Below are positions 25,005 through 59,745 of a stretch of 60,000 bases of DNA, piece after piece. Position 1 is the first letter of the stretch. Each line of letters opens with the position of its first letter. The stretch is taken from the NCBI GenBank assembly GCA_903813345.2, contig CAIIXF020000003.1, positions 23,143,248 through 23,203,247 of the forward strand, in the 5' to 3' direction. A model generated the notes under the pieces. It was not told where the DNA came from. It made no database searches and saw nothing but the letters and a program-made list of their open reading frames with translations. Both the position numbers and the translations under genes were made by a program. The DNA comes from Owenia fusiformis (taxonomy: Eukaryota > Annelida > Polychaeta > Sabellida > Oweniidae).

Positions 25005-28000
25005 ATATATCTTTTATTGACTCGTCATAGTATGACATATTAGTCAGTACAAAAATAAAATAAAAACTTACTACACTACACTACATTACACTACACTACA
25101 CTATTATTATACAATATATACAAAAACATGTTATTAACATGTATTTAACTATACATAATACTTAAAGCAGTGTGATGCATCCAGAATGTTCTTCAGACAA
25201 GTTCAATGACCTTGAATGCTTTATTTATAAAAATGCCAACTTGCTTTTGGACATATTTATCTTTTGAGGACATTAACATTATGAATGCATTTTCAGGATG
25301 GTATTTATCAAATTTAATTTTGCTGTTGATGTTCTCAAACAATAGTTTTCTATTTTCTTGATGTATTTGGCAATTTATCATGAAATGAATTTCATTGTCT
25401 ATTTCTCCACAAACGTTACACGTTCTTTCATGTTCAGGTTTTGGCCGTGGTTTCACATGTCTACCCAGTTCTATTTGAAGTTTATGAGAACTTAACCTTA
25501 ATCGGGTAAAGGATTGCCTATGATTTTTGTTTTGAAGGCTTAAATATTGCTCCAATTCAAAAGTTGTCTTAAATTTAACATATGTTCTCAGAACTGGATA
25601 TAATTGTAAATCACACTTCCATTTGTCCTTATAATTTTGGTACATTGTCTTAGTTAAAACATTTATAAATGTGAAATCATCTTCAACAATTTGTTCATTC
25701 CAGTTAAAAAGAAGATTGCAATCTTTTAAAATGTTATAAACTTTACTTGACCATGTATTTTTAAAACCCAGACTGTGCATTTCATAATCATAATGATATG
25801 ATTTATAAAGGACGTTGTCTGGACACAATTTTATAAGCCTTATCCAATATTTGATAAGTTGAATATCAAAACATAGACTCAAAGGGAAACGACCCAGCTC
25901 TCCATAAACTGCTAGTGTTGCAGTTGATGTTTTCACACCAAGAATGTTTTTCAAAAAGGAAAGATGGATAGTTTCAATTGTCTTAATATGTTTTTTACTT
26001 GTCCATATTTCTGAACCATACATCAGAATTGGTTGGATAAGTGAATCAAATAAATGTAATGCAACAGATATAGGAATGTCATTAAACTTATGGTGTTGTT
26101 GCTTTATTTTAAATAGAGCTTTTCTGAATTTTCTTTAAGATAGCTTATTTGCTTATCAAAATTACTATTCCTGTTAAAAATACACCCTAGATATTTGTAA
26201 TCTTCAACACATTCAATCACTTCGTTATTGAATTTAAAAGTTTCATCTGATTTAGAGTTAAAGATAATAGCCTTTGTTTTAACAGTGTTGACAACAAGAT
26301 GATATTTTCGACAAAAATCAAAGAGAGAGTCTAGCATTGATTGAGCACCAGTTTTAGAGTTAGCTATTAATATTAAGTCATCTGCCCAGATTAAATGATT
26401 AAGAGAAACACCTTCAAACTCTACACCATATTCAGATGGAAGATAATCTTTCAAGTCATCCAAAAAATGGTTGAAAAGGTATGTACTGAGTACAGAGCCC
26501 TGCATAACACCAATTTCAGTCTTATAGGTTGGCGTGATGCCATCTTTAAGTTTGAGGCAAGATTTTGACTTTTGGTACATGCTGTCAATAATCTTAAACA
26601 TTTTTGAACTCGGTTGAATACCTGACTTACATAATTTATAAAGAAGTGCTGTCCTGTTGACATAATCAAATGCCTTCCTAAAATCTATCATTATACAAAA
26701 TAAAGGCTTTTTCTGCCTCTTAAAATGTGAAATGATTGTATTTAAAATAAACAAATTGTCTGTCGTACGATGCCCAGATTTGTAGGCCCCTTGTAAAGGA
26801 TCCTGTATATTAAGCATTTCAGCATTAAAGACAAGTCTTGTTTGTATGATTGTGTCAAAAACATTGCCTAGGCAAGCAAGAACATTTATTCCCCTATAAT
26901 TATCTGGATTGAAACGTGATCCTTGTTTATAAAGAGTGGAAAGCATACCGATACTCCATTCATCTGGATAATCTCCTTTATCAAATATAAAATTAAAAAG
27001 TGCAGTAAAATCAAAAGCTAGGTCCTTACAATTTTTGATAATATTGGAAGGTAGACCATCTATACCTGGCGATTTGTTTGCATTAATCTTATTCAAAGCA
27101 TTAATCACTTCTTTTTCATGTATAACATGGTTAAGTAGATGGTTGCTAACTTCTAATTCATGTGTATATGGATGATTCGAATTATATTCTAATATAAAGG
27201 TTTTCATTTCTTTTAAAGCTTCATAATCAAAGAAGTCATAAGTCGGTGCTTCACCAAGCTTTTTAAAAGTATCAAAAAGTACTGGAATTGCGATTGGTAT
27301 ATCTCTGACATCATTTTTACCTGGAATAGAGTGCACCATTTTCCAGAATTCAGTAGGATTATGAGCCTTAAAGGTTAACAGTGAATTCAACAAGTTAGCT
27401 TGATATGCCCGTTTTTCTCTTTGCTTTGTTTGATTATATTTTTTCTGAAGGTTTGAAATTGCTAAATCAGAAGAATTTTGCTTGATTGCATTATGTAATT
27501 CTTTTTTTAATATTTTGCACTCCTCATTAAACCAGGGATTAACTGGAAATTTCTTTTTATGCCTTTTGAGCTGCTTCAATTTCAAAGTGCTTTCAGATGC
27601 ATGATAGATTACATGTTTAAGAACCTGCAACAAGCTATTTGAATCAATATTTTGTCCCATTTTACAATAAAAATCATCTAGGATATTATTGCTAATATTG
27701 TCATGAAGAATATCAATAAATTTATATTTTTCTTTGGGGTCCCATTTAAAATATGAATAAGGTAAACTGTTAATATTAACATTTTTATCCGACTTGGTAG
27801 TACTCTTTGAATTATTATGCTTTGAATGAATATTAAGGCTAAAATGAATTGGTGCATGGTCAGAATCAGGATGTCTGTCATGAACCTTAAAATCTGAGAA
27901 AAAATGAAAAAGTTCAGGTTGTGAGAGTACATAATCTAAAACCGATTTTCCTTTGCTATGGTCTGTGTCGTTTTGTTCCTGATATCTGTAAAAAGTGAAT

Positions 28001-28560
28001 TTTCCAATACCTTTATCTTGAAAAAGTCTACCATTTACAATTCTTAAATCAGATGATTTACATAGACTGATAAGTTCACGACCATGAGTTTGATATACAG
28101 CCTTCATATTTTTATCCATTGAGACCCTTTTAGGAAAACCTTCGTATGAGATATCTTGATCAATGAAATTATATGGGGTAAGATTTTCATCTGATCCACA
28201 TACGACAGTACTACAGTCAGATAATTCTGCTGTTCGAGCATTCATATCTCCAACAATAATAGTATTCCCTAACAACTGGTATAATGCTATCGATTTTTCT
28301 AGAATTTCCATATTATCTACATGTTCAAATTTTGAACCTTTATGTGGCATATATACAAAACAGATATAAATATCTTTTTCTAAATTGTAAAATGATGATT
28401 TGAGCTTTAACCAAACAAAGAAGTCTTGTGTTTGTTTAATTAATTCAACACCAGTTTTAAACAATTCATCCTTTATAAGAACAGCTAAACCACCTGAATA
28501 CCCATTTGAGTTTGCATTTTTAGACTGACGAGCAAGATTATATACAGTAAAACAGGTGTA
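25005..28560 (-). mobile_element. 5'-truncated LINE retrotransposon
   Basis: A minus-strand non-LTR retrotransposon. It encodes an APE-type endonuclease (from ~28550), a reverse transcriptase and a C-terminal Cys-containing tail (to 25193). A 3' UTR follows with a (GTGTA)n-like tract (25070-25105 on the plus strand, ACTACACTACACT) and a terminal AATAAAAGATATATAT-type tail near 25005-25020. The 5' end is cut inside the endonuclease, as expected for incomplete target-primed reverse transcription. It lies between NUDT19 and the foldback at 31199. Confidence 0.9.
25193..28556 (-). pseudogene. LINE ORF: endonuclease-reverse transcriptase, frameshifted
   Basis: Endonuclease motifs: YSGGLAVLIKDEL, IIVGDMNAR, DYVLSQPELF and SDHAPIHFSL (the C-terminal SDH of APE nucleases). 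RT motifs: NKSPGIDGLPSNIIKN, NYRGINVLA, MIDFRKAFDYVNR (motif A, catalytic Asp), GVMQGSVLSTYLF and IWADDLILIA (motif C, ADD). After 26130 the frame shifts by one base within an A run near 26120. The next frame continues LFKIKQQHHKFND...MYGSEIW to the end. The C-terminal CNVCGEIDNEIHFMINC is a Cys/His motif. Upstream of 28556 an in-frame stop marks the truncation. Only one frameshift is visible over >1,000 codons, so the insertion is probably young. Clade (CR1/jockey-like) was not resolved. Confidence 0.88.
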
Positions 28561-29950
28561 ACTCTAGCGTAGCTAGGATGAGGCAGAAGCTGAGTGCTTG
28601 CCTCGTCGCATTTTACCATACTTTGAGACTGTTCCTCTATCAACATAGGTTCATATTTCTGATTGAGTTAAAATAGCCACCAATTTATTCTTCCGGGCCA
28701 AGTCACTGTATAATGCATAAAGGTAAAAACGGAATGAGATGGTTATTGTACTATATCATGAAAGAATTCTTGAAAGAATGTATGAAAGCTTTGTAATAAA
28801 CAAATGTAATAAAGAAAATTGAAAAACAATTCTCTACATCTATGCAGGTCCAAAACAGAGTTCACAACTGGCCTAATATAGAAAATATGATATTGCCATT
28901 CTGACAGTCCATTACCCAGTAGGCAGTTTATTCAAATCCATTGCCAAAATAAAAATTGGTTCCCATTGGCAGTCCATCCTCCGATCATGGGCTCTAAGAT
29001 AAAGAAGAAGGAACCTGTTCTGTAGCCCTGTTTTCGGAGGATGTTGGCGGTCAGGCAGCTATAAGTTTCGAACCCCGGCCCAGAATACACCAGATGCGAG
29101 TAGAAATAATCTTGATTTACTTCATTAAAACTCAAAATTCAGTCAAAATGATGTCAAATTTGGAATCTACATGTAAAATTACATCTAGAAATGTGGTTTT
29201 GAAGAGTTATTCAACTTTGAAAATTTGATTTTCTTTGAAAATGTGATTTCTAGGTCAGGGAAATTCCCCATAGACCCCATGTTGGAAAATCACAAAAAGT
29301 GAAATATCTTTTCTTGTGTTGGGCAGGTAATATTTTCTTTTCCTGGACATATTTTAATTTGTATAACTATCAGATACATAAGGGTAATATGAAAAGTGAA
29401 CCACTAAAACTGGTGATTATTCAAGTTTAATGGAATTTTGTAATACCCTGCCATGTTATTTCCCCGAATCAGCCACCTGGTGGCAAAAGTGGTAACTACC
29501 TACTTGCATCTGAGTAATTGTTCCTCCATCTTTCTTCTGGAGTGTCGCATTTTTTCTTTGAGCACTATTTGGACCAACCCAAGTAAAAGATGCGATAAAG
29601 ATTCTGGTGTTGAGCTGATAGGTGCCCCAGTGATCAGTTTTACTTGGGTAGATCTTATATAGAAAACAAACTAAAAGCTGTGCCGACTATTGACAGACTG
29701 TTGAAATTCAAAGTATATTAATTGTATTCTCCCTGATGACAACTAAAGACTCTGACAAAACGATTTAAAATTTAACAAACAAATGACATGTGAAGTTTAT
29801 ATAAAAGTTGTATTTACAATTTACAGAGTATTGTAAACATTTAATTTAAGTTTTGAACAATTTTAATTATTTTAATAACTAGTTCATGATATAACTGACA
29901 CAATTGACCTGAAAATCTCATCCATTAAACTAATCTAAAATTATTGATTA

Positions 29951-30028
29951 TATACCTCTCAAAAAGGATAAGGGACACTTTTTCTTTGTGTACAAGTAAA
30001 AGGTGTCCTGAACTTTTTGAGGAGTATA
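29951..30028. mobile_element. 78-bp palindromic element
   Basis: TATACCTCTCAAAAAGGATA faces CTTTTTGAGGAGTATA, with a second inner pair (GGGACACTTTTT and AAAAGGTGTCC). It could fold into a single hairpin and both ends finish in TATA. Probably a minimal MITE. Confidence 0.65.
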
Positions 30029-30646
30029 TTAAAATTTCTATGAATACAAAACTATCAGAGTATGCCAAAATTATTACATCAAAATATTGCACACATTTTG
30101 GTTATAGCCAATTTACAACACATTATTACAGTTACATTTTTCAACTGAACTATATAACTGGACAATAGGGGCAAAGGGATAAAAATTGACACTTTCTGAT
30201 ATTGTTTCGGTCAAATTTTGACATACTGAAAAATGTCCATTTTTGGAGTTTGTGACCATGATTGGAAATATTAGATTTTTTCTTCAACATAGTGGAAATA
30301 TGATATTCTAATTTAAACAACTAAAACTACAGTTTGGACCTTAAATAAATTAGTTGTTGATTTTCTATCACCATTTCAAAACCATGGTGGTTTGAAAGCC
30401 CATAGTTTTCATGTATAAGTGTATTGTCCGGATACATATCCCTTAAAATTTGTATATTTTATATTTTGTATACTCTCAACCACAGATGTATGGCCTCTTG
30501 AAAATTTTCTTATTTTTAACATGGGAAATCCTCTCTTCAGCAAATCTATGACTCATTTATTTATGGTCCAAACTGTATGTAGCAAGCTTAAACCAATTGT
30601 GAAAATTAAATTCTTTGTCCTTAGTACGAGTATGTTATTGTTATAA

Positions 30647-30789
30647 CAGCAGATTATTTCAAATCAGAATGGAACAAGTTCCCAGATTGACTTCTCTCTT
30701 GGAAAAATATTTTATGATATCATATGATCTTTTCCCAAAAAGTAAGCAATCCAGGTATTTGATCCATTCTGATTTGATATAATCTACTG
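30647..30789. mobile_element. MITE with ~25-bp TIRs
   Basis: CAGCAGATTATTTCAAATCA (continuing GAATGGA) on the left pairs with TCCATTCTGATTTGATATAA (continuing TCTACTG) on the right, with two or three mismatches over ~25 bp. The total is 143 bp and the interior is non-coding. Confidence 0.65.
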
Positions 30790-30847
30790 TTTACTAAAAA
30801 TCTATTGTTTAAAGAATCAAAAGGGAGGTATGAAATAGATAAACATA

Positions 30848-31036
30848 TACAGTAAAACCTGTACATAGTGAACACCTATGGATACAAAAGTGTAAAAGTG
30901 TTCATTGTACATAGTGAAGTGTTCACTACAGAGAGGGTACTTTTATACGTGACTCAGTGTAAAATGTATCTTGAAGTAGTGTTCATTAGATACAGGTGTT
31001 CACTAGAGAGAGGTTCACTAATACAGGTTTTACTTT
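30848..31036. mobile_element. CAGTAAAACCTGT-family MITE
   Basis: The left end ACAGTAAAACCTGTACATAG and the right end TACAGGTTTTACTTTA are inverted. GTGAACACCTAT/AGGTGTTCACTAGAGAG repeats lie inside. The same terminal motif bounds elements at 37027-37192, 37590-37922, 48912-49046 and 59310-59460. Confidence 0.7.
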
Positions 31037-31198
31037 ACATTTATCCCATGATCACTACTGTATATTTATCCCACGATCACTACAATGTGAATATTAGGTG
31101 AATAAAGGTATGCAATAAAAAGCATATTTAAAAATGTGGATAACTAATGTGAGTTATGATATCAACCACATAATCATCATATAAATTAATTGAGAGGG

Positions 31199-34100
31199 AA
31201 AGGACGATTCTCGGTTTGGAGAACAGTCTCCTGGGCTAATAATTTTTTTCATGAAAAATATAGAAATATTACCCAAATTAAACTATGAATATTCAAAAGT
31301 AGCGCAGTCAGATGTCCCTTTGGTAGTTCGACTTTTTCAGGAAAGCAACAAACTTGGCACAGTTGTAGAAACATATGATCTGAATGAAAAATGATTTCGG
31401 GGCAAGTGATTCGGGGTGGTCTTCATGGATTGTAAGCCTCTGACCCCCACCCCTATCAGGCGGGGAGGGGGTACATTATAATAAAATAAATAAAAATAGT
31501 TGTAAAGTATATTTCTTTAAATGACTTCATTTGGTGATTGCTTTGAGCCTTGAAATTGAGAAAAACCTATTTTAGAAGTGGTGTTTAGGAAGGAAAATAC
31601 ATTTTAACCCAATTATCTAGCGTGAATTTACCTTTCAAAGGGTCAAATATGGGACATCAAGTACTGTATTTCAAGAATGTGATGTCTGATCATCCTGAAA
31701 AAATTCATACTAATAGAGATATAGGTGTTAATCACTCATATGATATATGGCTTGTGTAGCTCATGTAATTTTTGAGAAATAAATTATCGAAATATGGATA
31801 TTTAAGCCCTTGCGGCCTAGGGGTGACCTTATTTTACCTTAATAATTTTTAAGATACGCAATGTTTGGGCCTCATATGAATTCTAAATGTTGCATTAAGT
31901 ATTGTTTTGACATATTATTCCTAATTAAATGTAAAAAAATTATTGGAAATTAAAAAAAAATCAAATTTTCATTTTCGGTTCTAAAGGGCCAGGGGTAACC
32001 ATATTTTACCCTAATAATTTCCCAGATATGTAATATATGCATCTCAAATTAGCTCAAGATGTTGCATATAGTTCTGTTTAATCATAATACCTCCAATAAG
32101 ATGTAGGAAATGATCGGATATATCTAAAAAATCAAAATTTTCACTTAAGCTCTTGATGGCCCTGGGGTAACCTTATTTTACCTTAATAATTTTCTAAATA
32201 TGAGACATAGTCACCTCAAATGAGCTTAAGATGGTATATTTAGTCCTGTTTTATCATATCGTTCCCAAGGAGTGAAAAAATGATTGGAAATTATAAGAAA
32301 ATGACATTTTCATATTACACCCCCAATCCGCAACATCTTCTTGCAGCGCTGTAAACAGTACTGAACAGTGCAGTCAGAGTACTGCACTATATACACGTAG
32401 CAATGTACAATGCTATTCTAATACCATCTGTTTTGGACAGCATAGTACAGTACTGTTTTTACAGCTCAGTACTGTTTTAGAAAACAGCTATGTTCAGTAC
32501 TGTTTTTACAGCACTGTTTATGAAACCATGCTGTTTGATGCAGTTTGAGATTGGTAGTGTAGTTTATGATAGGTCAGGAATGACCTAATTTTACCTTAAA
32601 AATTTAAACAAAGATATATCATATTGTCTACTCAAATGAGCTCAAAATAGTGAATATGCAATCCAAATTGACATTTTCAGCACAAGTTACTGCCAGTTTA
32701 AACCACATCAAAATCAACTGTATTGACTATGATTCTTATTAGGTCATGAAAGAAGCAGTCTTTGGCATGCTTCTTCATATGAGCGAATGGTGATGGCTAA
32801 GATATTGCATTACCTCATTGTGAGGTCACTATCTTCTTGCCATCTTCCTCCAGGGTTTCAGTTTTGATGCCTGGAAGGAAAACAGCTCCCTCTTGTTCCA
32901 ACCATCTTAGGAAATCTTGCCAATTCCACAGAAGAAAATTAGTAGGATATACTTTCCTCACTGTTCCAGTTTTGTGCTGTTTGTATCTATGCTCATTAAC
33001 ATCAAAGTTGAATGACTAAGCTACATAGTAGATGGCAAAATAATAGACAGGGCATGTATAGTTAAACATGCTAACAGTGAAATATAAAGAAAATTTGGTG
33101 ATTATGCAAATATGATATTACCCACGTAAAAGTCTGCAAATAGTTCATTGCCTTGATGTCAGCTGGGATGTTTACAAGGACACTAGCTTAAAGGGGCAAC
33201 AAGGTCTGTAGAAGATTCAATTTTGTTACTTTTTCTGAGCTATCAGGGCAATATTTGGCTTTGACATACCTATTTTCTTAAAATGTATGGATAAACTATC
33301 AATTTCAGCATTAAGAAGTGTAAATTCAGTTCAAAGCTTCTATAAAGGGAGTCCCACTTATAGGTTTTTAAGATCCAAAACATTTCAAGAGGAATCAGCT
33401 GAAATAATGTTCATCCAGGGGGTTTCTTTGGAAAGAAATAAACATGTATGTTAGTTTTGATGAAATATCAAAACTTGAATATATTTTGACACTGGTCCAT
33501 GATCGTTGAATGGCCCTTTTGCACTAATTGTTGCACCTTTAAAACAGCACTAGAGAGACTTGTGGAACTGGAACAAGGACAGTCTAAGGAGGAAACTGAA
33601 ACCCTTGAAATGGATGGAAAGAAGATAGTGACCACATAAATTAAGGAGGCAATGCAATGTTTTAGCCCAACAGTGAGGTTCTGCCATCACCCTTGCTCTT
33701 ATAAGAAGAAGCAGATTCAAGGATATTTCTCAATATTTTCAGTTAGACTGCTTTAATCATGGCCTTCAAGAGAAAGAATAATACTCCTTACATTTAATTC
33801 TGATGTGGTTATTCTGGCATATATGTGATGTTAAAAACTGAAAAAGTCAATTTGGATAGCATATGGTAAGGGAGAAAACATATCAATACCTACCTGCCCA
33901 TGACCAAAGTTTAATCCTCCCCATTTCTCATACAATCATTGGATGTGATGTTACATCTGTATTCTACTGCTATGGAAAAATGGAATAAATGGATTGAGAT
34001 TTAAATGTGTCACTGAATTTTCTAATTGTTGTTAATCATTATCTCAGTAGGAATAAAGTGAAAAACAGACTATTTTCCCCATTTTGAGATCATTTTATCT

Positions 34101-35914
34101 TGAAAATTATTGTGATAACATTTGGCATTCTTGTGCCCAATCATTGACTGTCATTATTCACTGACAGAATCGTTGACAGAAGCAGCTCACCTATTAACCC
34201 CCCCATCAGGCTAAGGTGACTGGACTTACTACCTATTGCATTCATTCGACTTTCCTTCTCAAAAGAGAGCTTCGTCTTCACTCTATCAGTTTTCAATGAA
34301 TCTCTGAACTCACTGCGCTAATCAGAGTTTGTTGTCGAAATAAGGACGGCTTTCTATATGGTTATTTTCTCTGACGAAATCGCATCATTAATGTGCACGC
34401 ATTTACCACTTGTTCCTTCAAGCTCGCTGATTGGTTGAGAATAGGTCAGCATGGTTTATTGCAGCTTGGGTCATAAATGCTTTAAGACCCAAGCTGCCAA
34501 TGGCATCGGTCATGGGGACGGGGCTCCTAAACTCACTCCATCCTTTGCTTCTATATTATGGTAATATATGATAAAATCACCCCTGACCTGTCAAAAGCTA
34601 AAAATGTCATTTTTCAAATTTCCATTATTTTTTACATCTCCTAAGGAATAATATGACAAAACAAAAGTATATGACACAATTCTAAACTCATTTGAGATGC
34701 ATACGTCTCATAATTAAAAAAAGTTCAAGGTTAAATAAGCCCCCCCAGGCCATCATAAGCTAAAATGAAAATTTCAAATTTTAAGAAATTTTCAATCATT
34801 TTCTACATCTTATTGGAGGTATTATGATTAAATAGAACTATATGCATCATCTTGAGCTAATTTGGGAGACATATATTACAAACCTTGAAAGTTATTAAGG
34901 TAAAATATGGTTACCCCTGGCCCTTCAGAAGTGATAATGAAATTTTTTTTTTTTGAAAAGTTCCAATCATTTTTCAATCCAATTAGGAATAATATGACAA
35001 AACAAGACTCAATGCACCATTTTGAGCTCATATGAGACCCATACATTGCATATCTTAAAAATTATTAAGGTAGAATAAGGTTACCCCTAGGCCGCAAGGG
35101 CTTAGAAATTCAAATTTCGATAATTTTTATTTAAAAAAATACATGAGCTACCCAAGCCATATTCTACATTTTTGATGAACACTTATACCCCTATTAGTAT
35201 GAATTTTTCCAAGATGATCAGACATCACATTCTTGAAATACAGTACTTGATGTCCCATATTTGACCCTTTAAAAGATGAATTCACTCTAGATAATTGGGT
35301 CAAAATGCATTTTCCACGCTTAACACCACATCTACAATCAGTTTGTCTCAATTTCAAGGCTCAGAGCAATCACCAAATGAAGTCATTTAAAAAAATTTAC
35401 TTCACAACCATTTTTATTTATTTTTTATAATGTACCCCCTCCCCGCCTGATAGGGGTTGGGGTCAGAGACTAAAAAATCCATGAAGACCACTCCGGATCA
35501 CTTGCCCCGAAATCATTTTCCACTCAGATCAAGTGTTTCTACAACTGTGCCAAGTTTGTTGCTTTCCTGAAAAAGTCGAACTATAAAGGGCTCATTTCTG
35601 GACATCTGACTGCGCTAAAGAGGACATTTACATCTACAAGATGTAAAAATAACAAATTGGTCTGAAGCAGGGATAATCCTCAATTAGACTGATTCAATAA
35701 AATACAAGTCTTGATTTTGGGGAAAGAAGTTCATCAGTGTACTGCGCTAATATTTTTTTGCGAAAAATCTAAAAATATTTCCCAAATTAAATTATGACTA
35801 TTCAAAAGAAGACATTCAAATCTATATTATGTAAAAAAAATCAAATTTGTCCGAAACAGGGATAATGCTAATTTAGATTGAAGAACTTTGTTCTCCAAAC
35901 CGAGAATCGTCCTT
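31199..35914. mobile_element. 4.7-kb foldback with long inverted arms
   Basis: The left arm begins AAAGGACGATTCTCGGTTTG and the right arm ends CAAACCGAGAATCGTCCTTT. Complementarity can be followed at many places: 31430-31560 with 35370-35480 (CTATCAGGCGGGGAGGGGGT/ACCCCCTCCCCGCCTGATAG), 31640-31690 with 35215-35270, 31810-31850 with 35060-35105, and 32790-32815 with 33635-33665. Arms are therefore ~1.5-2 kb around a centre near 33.2 kb. Within the arms a ~172-bp unit recurs (GGGGTGACCTTATTTTACC near 31823, 31993 and 32166). The left arm has a private CAGTACTGT-rich insert (32340-32530) and the right arm a private insert (34200-34560). No transposase ORF and no clear target duplication were seen. 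Confidence 0.8.
34462..34500. other. Perfect hairpin in the foldback right-arm insert
   Basis: GCAGCTTGGGTC and GACCCAAGCTGC are perfect complements separated by a ~14-nt loop. It occurs in the part of the right arm that has no partner in the left arm. Confidence 0.75.
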
Positions 35915-36099
35915 TGTAGTGACCATGAAATAAATCTATAAATATTCTGGCTTAAATAGATGTTGGGTATATCCCAGGGGAAAATATGGTTATCTTCCCT
36001 TGGTCAGTTTCCTTGGTAGATATTGAAATTTTCCCCAGGGATACACCCTATATCTAATCCCTTCCAGTGTTGATTTCATGTGTATATCATACAAGGAAA

Positions 36100-36492
36100 T
36101 GTACAGTTAAGTACAACTACATGTGCAGTCAAGTACAACTACATGTGCAGTCAAGTACAACTACATGTGCAGTCAAGTACAACTACATGTAGTCTAGTAC
36201 AACTACATGTGCAGTCAAGTACAACTACATGTAGTCAAGTACAACTACATGTGCAGTCAAGTACACCTACATGTGCAGTCAAGTACAACAACATGTACAA
36301 GTCAAGTACAACTACATGTAGTCTAGTACAACTACATGTACATGTCAAGTACAACTACATGTACAGTCAAGTACAACTGCATGTACAAGTCAAGTACAAC
36401 TGCATATACAAGTCAAGTACAACTACATCTACAGCTGTACAGTCAAGTACAACTACATGTAGTCTAGTACAACTACATGTACATGTCAAGTA
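36100..36492. repeat. 22-bp tandem array
   Basis: Repeats of CAAGTACAACTACATGTGCA and shorter or longer variants (ACATGTAGTC, ACATGTACAAGTC). The resulting 137-codon ORF is repetitive (QVQLHVQSSTTT) and is rejected as a gene. It lies in intergenic DNA just right of the 4.7-kb foldback. Confidence 0.92.
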
Positions 36493-37026
36493 AATTGTGC
36501 ATACTCATAATAAATATAAAATTACAGTTTTGCCATTATACTTCATGTACATATTTACATTACATTGTAATGAATTAATTTAATCATAGTTAAAGTTGAT
36601 TAACCCTTACTCTGTACAAAATTTAAATGCAACATTAAATGTTAAATGCAAACTTCACCATACAAAAAAAACTGAATCCTCATGATAGTGTATTTTTAAG
36701 CTCATGATAGTGTATTTTAAAGCTTAAACTGTCATCGACCTTCAAACACACACCTGAATGCACCTAAATTTAATTTACCTAAATGACCTATATGGATAAT
36801 GTTAAATTATAAAAATGTTTAAATAACTGAACAAGGCTTGCAAATTCTAAAAATGCTTAACAACATCCCATGATTTTCTTATCCTAAAAGTGCTGGATTT
36901 TCAAAATTCAAGAATTGAATTCAATCCAATGGTTTTCTACCTTTAAAATTACTTGTGATTTAAAAAGGATGGAATTCAAAGAACACAGCACCTCGTCCCT
37001 TCAGAGAACACCAGAGAAATGTATGA

Positions 37027-37192
37027 TACAGTGAAACCTGTAAAGTGGAACACCTCTGTAAGTAGAACATTTTTCAGAGTCCCAAGATCAACTGACTTAA
37101 TGTTAAATGAACCTTTATAAGTGGAACACCTCCCAAGTGGGACACTTTTTAGAGGTACAAAAGGTGTTCCACTTAGACAGGTTTTACGATAT
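37027..37192. mobile_element. CAGTGAAACCTGT-family MITE
   Basis: CAGTGAAACCTGTAAAGTGG (then AACACCT) on the left, AGGTGTTCCACTTAGACAGG (then TTTTAC) on the right. The interior GTCCCAAGATCAACTGACTT also occurs, inverted, in the copy at 48912-49046. Confidence 0.75.
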
Positions 37193-37496
37193 CCATTTAT
37201 GGGCAAAGTCAAATACCAATACAATGTTACATTTTACGAAGAAGTAATTTCTTGGAGGAGGGAAATGGGATATTATCTTAACATGAGGTATTTCAATGTC
37301 CGCAAGTTTCATTCTAGACGATGTCTGATTCTTTGTGAAATTCCACATAAACATTGAGAACATTTTCAGCTTAAATAGAAAATGTGATGATCTATATTCA
37401 CATAGCGTTAATTCAAACATCTCAGTATATGGCACTTCATTTTAATACTATTCTAATTGCTGGTATGATTTCATCAATGGTGCTTACCATATAAGG

Positions 37497-37560
37497 AATT
37501 CTAGAATTTGGGTATAAGGAAATCTAGAATTTGGGTATAAGGAATTCTAGAATTTGGTTG
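37497..37560. repeat. Short 25-bp tandem repeat (3 units)
   Basis: GGAATTCTAGAATTTGGGTA appears about three times in a row with minor changes. Confidence 0.85.
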
Positions 37561-37589
37561 AATACAGTGTCCTCACATGTCTGAGTATA

Positions 37590-37922
37590 CAGTAAAACCT
37601 GTGTATATAGAACAACTTTCATACTGGCCTAAATTGTTCCTTGCAGACAGGTGTTCTATCACCATCTACTTATGCCTGAGTCACACTTGCTTCGATTCAT
37701 CGACCAGCGCCCGACCAACTGAGTATTTGGTTTAAAATTCCATTCAGTTTTGAAAAAATACTCAACCAGCCAGGCGCCACATGGTGAATCAGCGCAAATT
37801 TGACGCAGGCATTACGGGTGTTGATGAACATGTACACGTAAGTCAATATGACTAGGATGTTTTGGGTGAAAACTGTTCCATGTCGAGTGGTGTTCCTTAC
37901 AGAAATTGCAGGTTTTACTGTA
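37590..37922. mobile_element. CAGTAAAACCTG-family element with TA flanks
   Basis: TA-CAGTAAAACCTGTGTATAT at the left and TTGCAGGTTTTACTG-TA at the right. The ends are perfect over 12 bp and TA flanks both sides. The interior (~330 bp) is longer than in the sister copies and has no conserved ORF. Confidence 0.75.
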
Positions 37923-38031
37923 TATGTTTCAAACAATTATGAGTGTCTATACACTTAAGTCCTCTCTAATTCCTGTATTTTCTGGTACATTTCATGTTGA
38001 AAACATCAGACTATATTCACATTTGTGTAGT

Positions 38032-59745
<21,714 letters not shown>

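Larger units (their letters stand above)
28562..31198. other. Intergenic region with small hairpins and MITEs
   Basis: No conserved gene seen. It contains palindromic elements at 29951-30028, 30647-30789 and 30848-31036 (listed separately) and a small inverted pair ACCCAAGTAAAA/TTTTACTTGGGT at 29578-29648. The minus-strand ORF at 28932-29135 has no recognisable motif. Confidence 0.5.

Noticed and set aside
36080-36493. 137-codon plus-strand ORF
   Set aside because: Translation of a 22-bp tandem array (repeated QLHVQSSTTT); no start context, splice or domain support.
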